A stretch of DNA of 64,000 nt from an uncultured Cellvibrionales bacterium (GTDB taxonomy: Bacteria; Pseudomonadota; Gammaproteobacteria; Pseudomonadales; Cellvibrionaceae): positions 1-64,000 of the forward strand of contig CAJWBQ010000013.1 of assembly GCA_913020115.1 (NCBI GenBank). Direction: 5' to 3'. Below, one piece after another: positions 54,689-63,010 of this stretch. The first letter of the stretch is position 1, and each line of letters begins with the position of its first letter. The notes under the pieces were generated by a model, which was given only the letters and a program-made list of their open reading frames with translations, had not been told where the DNA came from and ran no database searches. The position numbers and the translations under genes are program-made.

Positions 54689-56746
54689 ATGTTAAAACAA
54701 ATTGCCTATTCTGCATTAACACTGCTGAGCGTCAGCACCTACGCTAACACTGACCTCGAGGGTCGCGAACACTACGCCCCCGATTACTTTGCTCGCTACG
54801 GCCCTCAAAACGCCGAAGATATGGTTTCGCAGGTACCAGGCTTCACTCTGGCAAACCGAGATGGCAACAACAGCCAGCGGGGGCTAGGCCAGGGCTTGGG
54901 GAACCTGCTGATTAATGGTAAGCGCCCTAGCACCAAGGATGATGGCCCAGTCGCACTACTGGAGCGGATTCCAGCAAATCAAGTTCTGCGTATAGAGGTG
55001 CTCAACCAAGGTTCAGCCGAGCTCTCGGGGCAGTCGGGTAAAATTGTGAATGTGATTGCAGCCGAACCCAAGGCCTTAAGTACAACCTGGAAATATGAAT
55101 ATCACGCGCTAGAAGATGGCTTTGATACGCCAAAATTCGATATCTCTATGACAGGGAAGCTGGGAACTGCAGCATTTACCGCCGGTATTGACTGGTCTGG
55201 AGATCAGTTCCCTCAGTGGGGTCGTGAGCGTTTATACACCCCCTTGAATACCGTGTATGAATTTCGCGACGAAACGTCTAACTATTTTACCCGTGCTAGC
55301 ACCGCCAACCTTAGCTTGGCTTGGGACACTGATGATCTCATTGCCAATGTTTCTTTGCTGATCACACAAGACAAAAGCACCTATGAAGAATCTTCAGATC
55401 GCTTTTCGGCAAGTATAGATGGAAGTATTGGGGCACAAACCAACGCCGTCGACTACAAAAATATCGAAGACCAATTTGCCTATGAGCTGGGTGGGGACTA
55501 CACCCAGGCGCTAGGCAACGGACAATTGAAAATCATCGCCTTGCTACGTCGCTCCTCCAATGACGATCACGCCACCTTCACAGATCTACCAACAATAGGC
55601 GACCATTACCTGTATCAATCATTCTCTAAACCCAAGGAGAGCGAGAATATTCTCCGGACGGTCTATTCCTTTGAGCTTTTTGATGGGCACAACTTTGAAT
55701 GGGCAACTGAGTTGGTCGAAAACACCCTGGAAACCCACTCTACTTATCTTGAAGACAAGGGCGCTGGTTTTACCCCTTTAGTTTTCGATGGCAGCGACAC
55801 CGAAGTCAGCGAAGAAAGAGCCGAGCTGTCTCTACAATACTCAAGAGCTTTAAGCGAGCGTTTAAGTCTGCAAGCCTCTCTGGGCAGTGAGTATTCTCAG
55901 ATCTCCGTAGCTGGTGATGAAAATCGGAGTGAATCTTTTGTGCGACCCAAAGGGTTTCTGGCCCTTAGCTGGACACAAAACCAGAATTTGAGGATTCGTA
56001 CACGCCTGGAGCGCAGTGTTGGCCAGCTGGATTTTTACGATTTTGCCAGCTCCAACAACGCCAATGATGGCACCGCACTGGGAGGTAATACGGCCTTGGT
56101 CCCTGAGCAGACATGGCGAGCAGAGCTTTCTTTTGAGCAGCAGCTTGGTTTGGGAAATAGCGTGACTTTGACGGCATTTGGCGAGCGAATCGATGATTTC
56201 ATTACTTACATGCCAATGAGTGGAGGCGGAGAAGGTAAAGGTAATCTTGAGTACTTGGACAGCACTGGTATAGACCTAACAGCGACTTTCAATACAGAGA
56301 GCTGGGGTATCACTGGAGGTAAACTTGACCTTACCGCCGAGATCCACAGCGATGAATTTGAAGACCCCTTAACAGGCAATACTCTTGAGTATCGTCGCGA
56401 CGGATACCGTCCAGAATATTATCAGCTTAGCTTTCGCCAAGACCTCCCACGCACTCCTTGGGCATGGGGAGTGATACTCGAAGAGAGAAGCGGCAACATC
56501 ACCTATCGTCGCAACAGTTTGCGAGACCAGGACCACAGCGGTTTGCAAGCACATCGAATCTTTATCGAGCACAAGGATTTGTGGGGAATGGTGGCAAAAT
56601 TTGAAGTGGAGGATTTATTTGGTTTTACCTATGAAAACGATCTAACCTTTTTTACCGGCGACAGAGGGGGAGAAGTCGAACGCCGTGAAACGAATAAACG
56701 CCATTCTCCCTGGGTTGCTCGCATGAGTATTTCCGGGACTTTTTAA
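54689..56746 (+). CDS. TonB-dependent outer-membrane receptor
   Basis: A 685-residue receptor. Signal peptide 1-19 (…VSTYA), then a plug domain with AEDMVSQVPGFTLANRDG, the GLGNLLINGKRPSTKDD loop and LERIPANQVLRIEVLNQGSA, followed by a beta barrel. The plug belongs to the group with an extra N-terminal GREHYAPDYFARYGP strand. The substrate is unknown; context (GPH symporter, ceramidase-family protein) suggests a sugar or lipid ligand. It is divergent from the two-component system. Confidence 0.9.
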   Translation: MLKQIAYSALTLLSVSTYANTDLEGREHYAPDYFARYGPQNAEDMVSQVPGFTLANRDGNNSQRGLGQGLGNLLINGKRPSTKDDGPVALLERIPANQVLRIEVLNQGSAELSGQSGKIVNVIAAEPKALSTTWKYEYHALEDGFDTPKFDISMTGKLGTAAFTAGIDWSGDQFPQWGRERLYTPLNTVYEFRDETSNYFTRASTANLSLAWDTDDLIANVSLLITQDKSTYEESSDRFSASIDGSIGAQTNAVDYKNIEDQFAYELGGDYTQALGNGQLKIIALLRRSSNDDHATFTDLPTIGDHYLYQSFSKPKESENILRTVYSFELFDGHNFEWATELVENTLETHSTYLEDKGAGFTPLVFDGSDTEVSEERAELSLQYSRALSERLSLQASLGSEYSQISVAGDENRSESFVRPKGFLALSWTQNQNLRIRTRLERSVGQLDFYDFASSNNANDGTALGGNTALVPEQTWRAELSFEQQLGLGNSVTLTAFGERIDDFITYMPMSGGGEGKGNLEYLDSTGIDLTATFNTESWGITGGKLDLTAEIHSDEFEDPLTGNTLEYRRDGYRPEYYQLSFRQDLPRTPWAWGVILEERSGNITYRRNSLRDQDHSGLQAHRIFIEHKDLWGMVAKFEVEDLFGFTYENDLTFFTGDRGGEVERRETNKRHSPWVARMSISGTF

Positions 56747-56830
56747 CTAAGGTCTTGCCAGAACAGGGGGAAAAAGATAGCTTGGTGCGATACTAATAAG
56801 GACAATAAGCGCCATGGCAAGAGAGCTAAC

Positions 56831-58294
56831 TTGACCAACAGCAATGATACAGAAAGGAGTACAGGCCACGCAGCGCCAATAAGCCTTGGGACCAAGCTTG
56901 CGTATGGATTCGGTTCAGTAGCCTATGGGGTAAAAGACAATGGCTTTAGCTATTTTCTACTGCTCTTCTACAATCAGGTGTTAGGGCTGGATGCCCGCTT
57001 GGTTGGCCTTGCTATCACCACGGCACTGATAATTGACGCAATTTCAGACCCCATTGTTGGCTATTGGTCAGACAACTTACGCTCCCGTCTAGGTCGTCGG
57101 CACCCCTTCATGTACGCATCCGCCATTCCGGTGTCGCTCAGTTACTATTTGCTGTGGAGCCCCCCTCTGGAATGGTCACAAACTTCACTGTTTTGGTACC
57201 TGCTGCTGCTAACCGTGTTTATTCGCTCCTGTATTACCTTGTATGAAACACCGAGTACGGCACTGGCCCCCGAGCTCAGCGAGGACTATGTACAGCGAAG
57301 CTCTCTGCTGAGCTTTCGCTTCTATTTTGGCTGGACCGGCGGCGTCGCCATGACGGTGTTGATGTTCTTTTTCTTGTTTCCAGGGTACGCCACCAGCGCT
57401 ATCAGCGATGGACGATTTAACCCCGACAGCTACGCCCTTTACGGAATAATTGCCTCGGTGCTGTTGTTTGTCTCGATTATGGTGTCCTCTTTGGGCACTC
57501 ATTCACATATCTCAAAGCTGAAACCAGCACCACCGAAGCGCAAGCTTCCGCTGCGGGTAATTCTTAAAGAGGTTGTAGAGACACTATCAGACCGATCGTT
57601 CTTTGCGCTGTTTTTTGCCTCCCTGCTAGGGGCCGTGGCTACTGGGCTATCAGCTGCACTGCTGTTCTATTTTTACACCTACTTTTGGGGCTTCAGCTCG
57701 ACGGAAACGGGGCTGATGACTATGGGGGTCTTTCTCTCGGCGTTTATTGGGCTTTTCCTGGCGCCTGTGGTCACCAGTCGAATCGGCAAGAAGCGCGGTG
57801 CCATGATTGTGGGCCTAGTGGCGTTTATTGGCTACCCTCTTCCCATGACACTACGCTTGCTTGGTATATTGCCAGAGAGCGGTGAGCTAGTATTCTGGTT
57901 TGTATTTACCACCAGCGTAATTGATACCGGCCTGATTATCTGCTTCCAGATATTGACCGTCTCAATGCTGTCAGATTTGGTTGATCAAAGTGAGTTAAAA
58001 ACAGGGCGCCGATCGGAGGGTTTGTTCTTCGCCGCCTATACATTCATACGCAAGTCGACCCAAGGCATAGGTTTAATGGCAGCATCAATGATGCTGTACC
58101 TCGCAGATTTCCCGGAAGCTGCAGAAACCTCACAGCTTACCAAGGAGTCCGCCAACACTTTAGTAACGATGTTTATTCCGTCGATTGTGCTAGTGTGGAC
58201 CGCCATGTTAGTAGTCATTTCCTTCTATCGGCTAGACCGAGAGCAGCACGAGGAAAATTTGCGCCTGCTGGCAGCACGCAACTCAACTGGTTGA
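56831..58294 (+). CDS. GPH-family (MelB-like) sugar:cation symporter
   Basis: A 487-residue transporter of twelve helices. The DPIVGYWSDNLRSRLGRRHPFMY region is diagnostic of the glycoside-pentoside-hexuronide family, with the D-x-x-x-G-x-x-S-D motif after helix 2. It starts at TTG (56831) with AGAGAG before it; no ATG occurs in frame for the first 90 codons. It follows the TonB receptor by 84 bases, suggesting two-step uptake of a glycoside across both membranes. Substrate unknown. Confidence 0.87.
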   Translation: MTNSNDTERSTGHAAPISLGTKLAYGFGSVAYGVKDNGFSYFLLLFYNQVLGLDARLVGLAITTALIIDAISDPIVGYWSDNLRSRLGRRHPFMYASAIPVSLSYYLLWSPPLEWSQTSLFWYLLLLTVFIRSCITLYETPSTALAPELSEDYVQRSSLLSFRFYFGWTGGVAMTVLMFFFLFPGYATSAISDGRFNPDSYALYGIIASVLLFVSIMVSSLGTHSHISKLKPAPPKRKLPLRVILKEVVETLSDRSFFALFFASLLGAVATGLSAALLFYFYTYFWGFSSTETGLMTMGVFLSAFIGLFLAPVVTSRIGKKRGAMIVGLVAFIGYPLPMTLRLLGILPESGELVFWFVFTTSVIDTGLIICFQILTVSMLSDLVDQSELKTGRRSEGLFFAAYTFIRKSTQGIGLMAASMMLYLADFPEAAETSQLTKESANTLVTMFIPSIVLVWTAMLVVISFYRLDREQHEENLRLLAARNSTG

Positions 58295-58357
58295 TTTCCA
58301 CCCAGCTTAATTATAGCGATACCGACCTAGAATATATGGAGCTTTAAACCAACCATC

Positions 58358-58813
58358 ATGAGTACTCAAGCTACAATACTTCGAAATATTGAAGACGGTG
58401 ATATCACACGATGCGCAGAGCTATACTCACAAGTATTCTCATCAAAACCCTGGAACGAAGCGTGGAACACTGACTTAGCGATGGAAAGATTATCCCATTT
58501 CTACCACTCTAAAGGTTTTGTCGGTGTTTTAGCCGAAGAAAAACAAGATGTTATAGGGTTTGCCTTAGGCAATACAGAGCCGTATTACTTTGGTTCAATA
58601 TTTTACTTACGAGAAATGTGTATTAAGGCCAAGCTACAAAACCAAGGCCTAGGCAAAAGAACCCTCTTGGCTTTAGAGAAGGAATTATCTGCAAAGAAAA
58701 TAGGTAGGCTGTATCTGACAACAGAGCGTGCTATTCCAGCGGCAAATTTTTATCAACAGAATGGTTTTAAACACAGTGAAAAAATGGGCTTTTATGCAAA
58801 GCAAATACCCTAG
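58358..58813 (+). CDS. GNAT-family N-acetyltransferase
   Basis: A 151-residue acetyltransferase. The acetyl-CoA motif is QNQGLGKRTL (about 92-102), the canonical R/Q-x-x-G-x-G/A. Later GRLYLTTERAIPAANFYQQNGF is the common end of the fold. It lies between the symporter and the ceramidase-family gene on the same strand. Substrate unknown; could act on an amine released by the next enzyme, but this is inference. Confidence 0.88.
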   Translation: MSTQATILRNIEDGDITRCAELYSQVFSSKPWNEAWNTDLAMERLSHFYHSKGFVGVLAEEKQDVIGFALGNTEPYYFGSIFYLREMCIKAKLQNQGLGKRTLLALEKELSAKKIGRLYLTTERAIPAANFYQQNGFKHSEKMGFYAKQIP

Positions 58814-58874
58814 TCCGCATTCATCACGGAATTTTTTTAAACGCCAACGATCCGCCGTGAACTCGGGCAATAAA

Positions 58875-60113
58875 ATGCTATTATTTGCGATTTGTATCTT
58901 AAGTGGATTTCCTGTCATCGCGGGGGAGTTTCAAGCCGGAGTTTCAACAATTGCTATCACTCCCGAAGCCCATAAGGACGTCGTGGACACCTTGCAGGCG
59001 GGACCTAAAACCGTCGAGAACATTTCAGACCCTTTGTACGCAAAAGCGCTGGTGCTGTCTGACGGGCACAGCCGCATCGCCATGATCTCACTAGACCTTA
59101 TGCACATCCCGCCTGCGGCCTTCGGGAGACTACTGGCCGATCTAAGAGAGAAGTGTACATTCGAGCAAATTTTTCTCAGCGTAACCCACTCTCATTCAGG
59201 CTATGTAGGAAATAATGACCATGAGGCTTTGAGTGAAAAATTATTAACGGTCATCAAAGCGGCCGAAGCTAAGCTGCAAGCCGTCAAAATTGGTGCAGCC
59301 ACAGGTACACTGGATGAAGTCTATAACCGCATCATTCGCGATTCGGTCGGTGGTGCAGAAATGCTATGGACAAATCCAGATCGGAAAAAAAGTCACAATA
59401 TCGACCAATCTATGGGCGTAATTAATCTAAAAAAATCAAACGGCGAAACACTTGTTAATATCGTCAACTATAACGCCCACCCTGTCGTCACAATGGACTT
59501 GCATAAGGTTGTCATTTCGGCGGATTATCCGGGCGAGCTGGCAAAGAGCCTTAAGCAGATAGGTGAAGGTGAGACACTATTTTTTCTGGGAGCAGCCGGC
59601 GATGCAAACCCCTACTTCGCAGGAACCAAGCCCACTTCAATAGCGCTTGAAAAATCTAAGGAGCTGGGTGCTAAACTCGCGGCAGAAGTCGCCAAGAATG
59701 TTCAGAATATAAGAGACTATCAGGCCCATGGCAAATTTAGTTTTAACAACTTTCGCCACTCCTTGACAGCTGCTAAAAAGTCCGCGATGGGCGTTGTGCC
59801 AGCTGAGGTTAACACCCTATTGCTCACAGACAATATTGCAATTACAAGTTTCTCTGGTGAGTTTTTTAATCAATTTGGCCTGGCAGTCAAACAGCAGAGC
59901 CCCGCCAAACACACCTTATTCCTGGGGTACACCAACGGATCAATTGGGTATATACCTACAGAAGAAGCCGTTCAATTTGGCGGTTATGGTGCTGAAAGAA
60001 ATGATATGTGGTTTGAGATAGGAACTGGAGAAATCCAGATCAATGAAGCCATTGAATCCCTGACAACTCAACACCTGAATCGAAGAACTAAGATTCAAGC
60101 CGGACAACGATAA
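58875..60113 (+). CDS. Neutral/alkaline ceramidase-family N-terminal-domain protein
   Basis: About 412 residues from the ATG at 58875, which gives a good signal peptide (LLFAICILSGFPVIAG); the frame extends back to 58728 into the GNAT gene. The catalytic region has SVTHSHSGYVG with the Ser-His region and NYNAHPVVTMDLHK with metal-binding histidines, plus SADYPGEL, as in the neutral ceramidase family (PF04734-like). Family members release sphingosine or act on other amides; a bacterial paralogue on sugars is also possible. It is the last gene of the unit. Confidence 0.8.
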   Translation: MLLFAICILSGFPVIAGEFQAGVSTIAITPEAHKDVVDTLQAGPKTVENISDPLYAKALVLSDGHSRIAMISLDLMHIPPAAFGRLLADLREKCTFEQIFLSVTHSHSGYVGNNDHEALSEKLLTVIKAAEAKLQAVKIGAATGTLDEVYNRIIRDSVGGAEMLWTNPDRKKSHNIDQSMGVINLKKSNGETLVNIVNYNAHPVVTMDLHKVVISADYPGELAKSLKQIGEGETLFFLGAAGDANPYFAGTKPTSIALEKSKELGAKLAAEVAKNVQNIRDYQAHGKFSFNNFRHSLTAAKKSAMGVVPAEVNTLLLTDNIAITSFSGEFFNQFGLAVKQQSPAKHTLFLGYTNGSIGYIPTEEAVQFGGYGAERNDMWFEIGTGEIQINEAIESLTTQHLNRRTKIQAGQR

Positions 60114-60268
60114 GGCGGTGAGGGCAAGACTGGCACAGAAAACGTATTAATAAATTCGAGGAATGAACCCCTGTTGAACACTATCGTTTGTCGCACAGAT
60201 CGCGGCCTAAAAGCTACCTCCTTAACCTTCGCCCTTTAACCGAATACTAGAGGAAGAACTGGGGGCAA

Positions 60269-61630
60269 TCAGCCCCGCCGCCAACTGTTCTTGCCCGCCT
60301 CCTTCGCTTTGTACATAGCAGTATCAGCTCGCTTAATGAGTTCGTCCTTACTCATGCTTACGTCACAGTGGTCGGCAACACCTACACTGCCGCCTATATT
60401 CGCTACCGTGCAAGCCAAATCAAAGGGCCTACCCAGTTCAGCGATGATTTTCTCTGCCATCATATCAGCATTCTCGGCTGCAGCTATATCATGCAGAATT
60501 ACGGCGAACTCATCTCCTCCTAGCCTTGCCACAAGATCACCTTCGCGAGTGGAAGCAATAATGCGTTCTGACACCTGAACCAACAGTTGATCGCCCGCCT
60601 CATGACCCCAGGTGTCATTAACCGCCTTGAAATCATCTAAATCAATAAACAGTACCGCTAGAATACTATTCGTTCGTTTTTGTCGTTCCATGGATTTATG
60701 CAGGGAAACATGGAAAAGGTTTCGATTTGCAATACCCGTTAAGCTGTCAAAATTCGCCATGAACTTTAGGCTTTCTTCCAACTCCCGTCGCCGTGATATA
60801 TCCTGAAACATAACCACCGCCCCCGTTGAAACTTCATTGCTCTCAACGATTTCATTACAGCTATACTCAATATAGAACGATGTGCCATCAAACCGTTTCC
60901 AGCGAGACGTATTGTACTGACCTGCATTCTGCTCGTGAAATAGGTCAGAGAATCGCGTCGTTCTAGCTGCCGGCTCCTTAGACTTTGAAGACTCTTCATC
61001 TTTCAGAAAAAAATCGCGTATGTTTTTTCCGTGAAGCTGTTCAATAGGCGCCAACAATAGTTCACTCGCTTTTGGATTCGCGAGAGTAATGTCTCCACGG
61101 TAATCGATACCCAATATTCCCTCACCAGCTGAGTTTAATAACATATTGATTCTGGCACCAGCATCTTCCAAGGCTTGCTTTTGCTCTCTAAGAACACGTT
61201 CCTGCTCTTCTAGTACAATATTCTTTTCAACTAACTCTTGCTTTGACAACCAAAGATCTCTAAATACCTTTACCTTTCCCAACAATATCTGCGAGTCAAC
61301 AGGCTTATAAATATAATCCACCGCTCCCGAACCATAACCCTGCATAACAAAATCGTCACTCTTACTGATGGCTGTAAGAAAAATAATGGGAACGTGCGCC
61401 GTTTTTTTATTGTTCAATATTAATTCAGCGGCCTCAAAGCCATTCATTCCTGGCATTTGTACGTCCATCAGAATCAGGAAGAAATCATGCTTAAGCACGG
61501 CCATCAACGCAGCATCACCGGAAAGCGCCTCAATAAGCTCAACATCGTTCGAGTCAATAATGCGTTTTATCGCATGAATATTGTTAGGTTGATCATCTAC
61601 TACTAGTAACTTAGGTTTACCCGACATCAT
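60269..61630 (-). CDS. REC-PAS-GGDEF diguanylate cyclase
   Basis: A 453-residue output protein. The receiver (about 5-125) has phospho-acceptor Asp56. A coiled coil (130-155) leads to PAS (160-285), then GGDEF (290-453) with the catalytic loop GGDEF (371-375) and an allosteric I-site RxxD (Arg362-Asp365). It should make cyclic di-GMP when phosphorylated. Its start overlaps the CheB gene by 14 bases, so the two are translationally coupled; the upstream hybrid kinase is the likely phosphodonor. Confidence 0.95.
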   Translation of the reverse strand: MMSGKPKLLVVDDQPNNIHAIKRIIDSNDVELIEALSGDAALMAVLKHDFFLILMDVQMPGMNGFEAAELILNNKKTAHVPIIFLTAISKSDDFVMQGYGSGAVDYIYKPVDSQILLGKVKVFRDLWLSKQELVEKNIVLEEQERVLREQKQALEDAGARINMLLNSAGEGILGIDYRGDITLANPKASELLLAPIEQLHGKNIRDFFLKDEESSKSKEPAARTTRFSDLFHEQNAGQYNTSRWKRFDGTSFYIEYSCNEIVESNEVSTGAVVMFQDISRRRELEESLKFMANFDSLTGIANRNLFHVSLHKSMERQKRTNSILAVLFIDLDDFKAVNDTWGHEAGDQLLVQVSERIIASTREGDLVARLGGDEFAVILHDIAAAENADMMAEKIIAELGRPFDLACTVANIGGSVGVADHCDVSMSKDELIKRADTAMYKAKEAGKNSWRRG

Positions 61631-62186
61631 CCGCTAGCCTTAATATAAATTCACCCATTTCATCCAATGGCACTATATGCCTCACTTCCGCTGCTGCTAT
61701 AGCCGCTTCTGGCATCACTTTCGCTTCTGCCGTGTTAGGGGCCTGCACAACGGTCAGGCCACCGTGCTGCCCAACAACTTTAAGCCCTTGACTGCCGTCA
61801 GCATTCGCGCCGGTTAATATAATACCAACCAAGCCATCACCATAGGCTTCTGCTGCCGACTCAAACAAGACGTCGATAGAAGGGATAGAGAAATTTTCGG
61901 GAGGATCTATAGAGAGAGCGAAAGTTTTGTCTTGCTCTATCAATAGGTGGTAGCCCGGAGAAGACAAGTAGACATAACCCGCCTCAATTTTCTCATTTAA
62001 TTCCGCCTCTTTAACGTCAATTTCAAACATTCCATTCAACAAAACAGCTAAAGAACTATCAATGGTTGTTGATTGATGCAAAACAACAATGACAGGAATA
62101 GCAAAGTTCTTTGGCAAGCGGGGCAGAATAACCTTTAGCGCCTGCAAGCCTCCCATCGAAACACCGATAACCACAGCATCAAACAT
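61617..62186 (-). CDS. cheB: CheB-type methylesterase/deamidase domain protein
   Basis: A 189-residue stand-alone CheB catalytic domain. The active-site residues are Ser10 (IGVSMGG), His37 (VVLHQST) and Asp130 (GANADGS). There is no receiver domain, unlike chemotaxis CheB, so it is not itself a phospho-target. It overlaps CheR by eight bases and the GGDEF gene by 14. No receptor gene (MCP) is in the window; the methylated partner is probably the upstream kinase. Confidence 0.9.
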   Translation of the reverse strand: MFDAVVIGVSMGGLQALKVILPRLPKNFAIPVIVVLHQSTTIDSSLAVLLNGMFEIDVKEAELNEKIEAGYVYLSSPGYHLLIEQDKTFALSIDPPENFSIPSIDVLFESAAEAYGDGLVGIILTGANADGSQGLKVVGQHGGLTVVQAPNTAEAKVMPEAAIAAAEVRHIVPLDEMGEFILRLADDVG

Positions 62187-63006
62187 GGAGGACTTTTCTA
62201 TAGGTTTTCAGCCTTTCACTAACGGCTTCAAAGTCATCTTTAACGATACTGTATTTAATAGCCTCTTTGTCGCCTAGCACTAGAAAACCCCTCGACACCA
62301 AACTGTCTGAAAATAGCTCCAAGACTCTGTCCTGCAAAACCTTGTCAAAATATATAAGTACATTCCTACAAAGCACCAAGTTCATTTCTGCAAATACTTG
62401 ATCTGAAATTAAGTTATGGCTGGCAAAGGTAATTTTTTCTCTGAGGGAGTCTTTCATTTTCGCCGACTCATAGTTGGCCTGATAATAATCCGAGAAAGAA
62501 CTTTTTCCGCCCGCCTTTAGGTAATTCCTAGTATATAGCTGGACATTCTCAGCCGGGTAAATTCCTTCTTTAGCCGTCGCCAATGACTTGGCATTGAAAT
62601 CCGTGGCATAGATGTGGGCGCGACCTAATAACCCTTCCTCTTCAAGCAAAATGGCCATGGAGTAAACCTCCTCTCCAGTGGCGCAGCCCGCATGCCATAC
62701 ATTTATTCTAGAATAGGTTTTCAATTTTGGTAAAATATCTTCTCGAATCGATTTGAATACGAGCGGATCACGAAACATTTCAGTGACAGTAACAGACATA
62801 TTGCTAAGAAATTTAGCAAAGCACTCCTTATCATGAAGTACCTTAGGAATGAGTTCAGAGACATGATTACAATCTGATACTGTTAAGTAATTTTGTATTC
62901 TCCTTTTTAGTGAAGCGCGCGCATAGTTGCGAAAGTCGTAACCATAACGCTCAGTTATAGCAGACAACAAACAGTCAATCTCAATATCTAGCAGAGACTT
63001 AATCAT
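62179..63006 (-). CDS. cheR: CheR-type methyltransferase
   Basis: A 275-residue SAM-dependent methyltransferase. The N-terminal CheR_N helices (about 5-60) are followed by the SAM-binding fold with NVWHAGCATGEEVYSMA, ATDFNAKSLATA and LVLCRNVLIYFD. It should methylate Glu side chains of a partner, opposed by CheB. It lies four bases after the hybrid kinase stop codon and overlaps CheB, so all are co-translated. Confidence 0.93.
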   Translation of the reverse strand: MIKSLLDIEIDCLLSAITERYGYDFRNYARASLKRRIQNYLTVSDCNHVSELIPKVLHDKECFAKFLSNMSVTVTEMFRDPLVFKSIREDILPKLKTYSRINVWHAGCATGEEVYSMAILLEEEGLLGRAHIYATDFNAKSLATAKEGIYPAENVQLYTRNYLKAGGKSSFSDYYQANYESAKMKDSLREKITFASHNLISDQVFAEMNLVLCRNVLIYFDKVLQDRVLELFSDSLVSRGFLVLGDKEAIKYSIVKDDFEAVSERLKTYRKVLHV

Positions 63007-63010
63007 AGTT

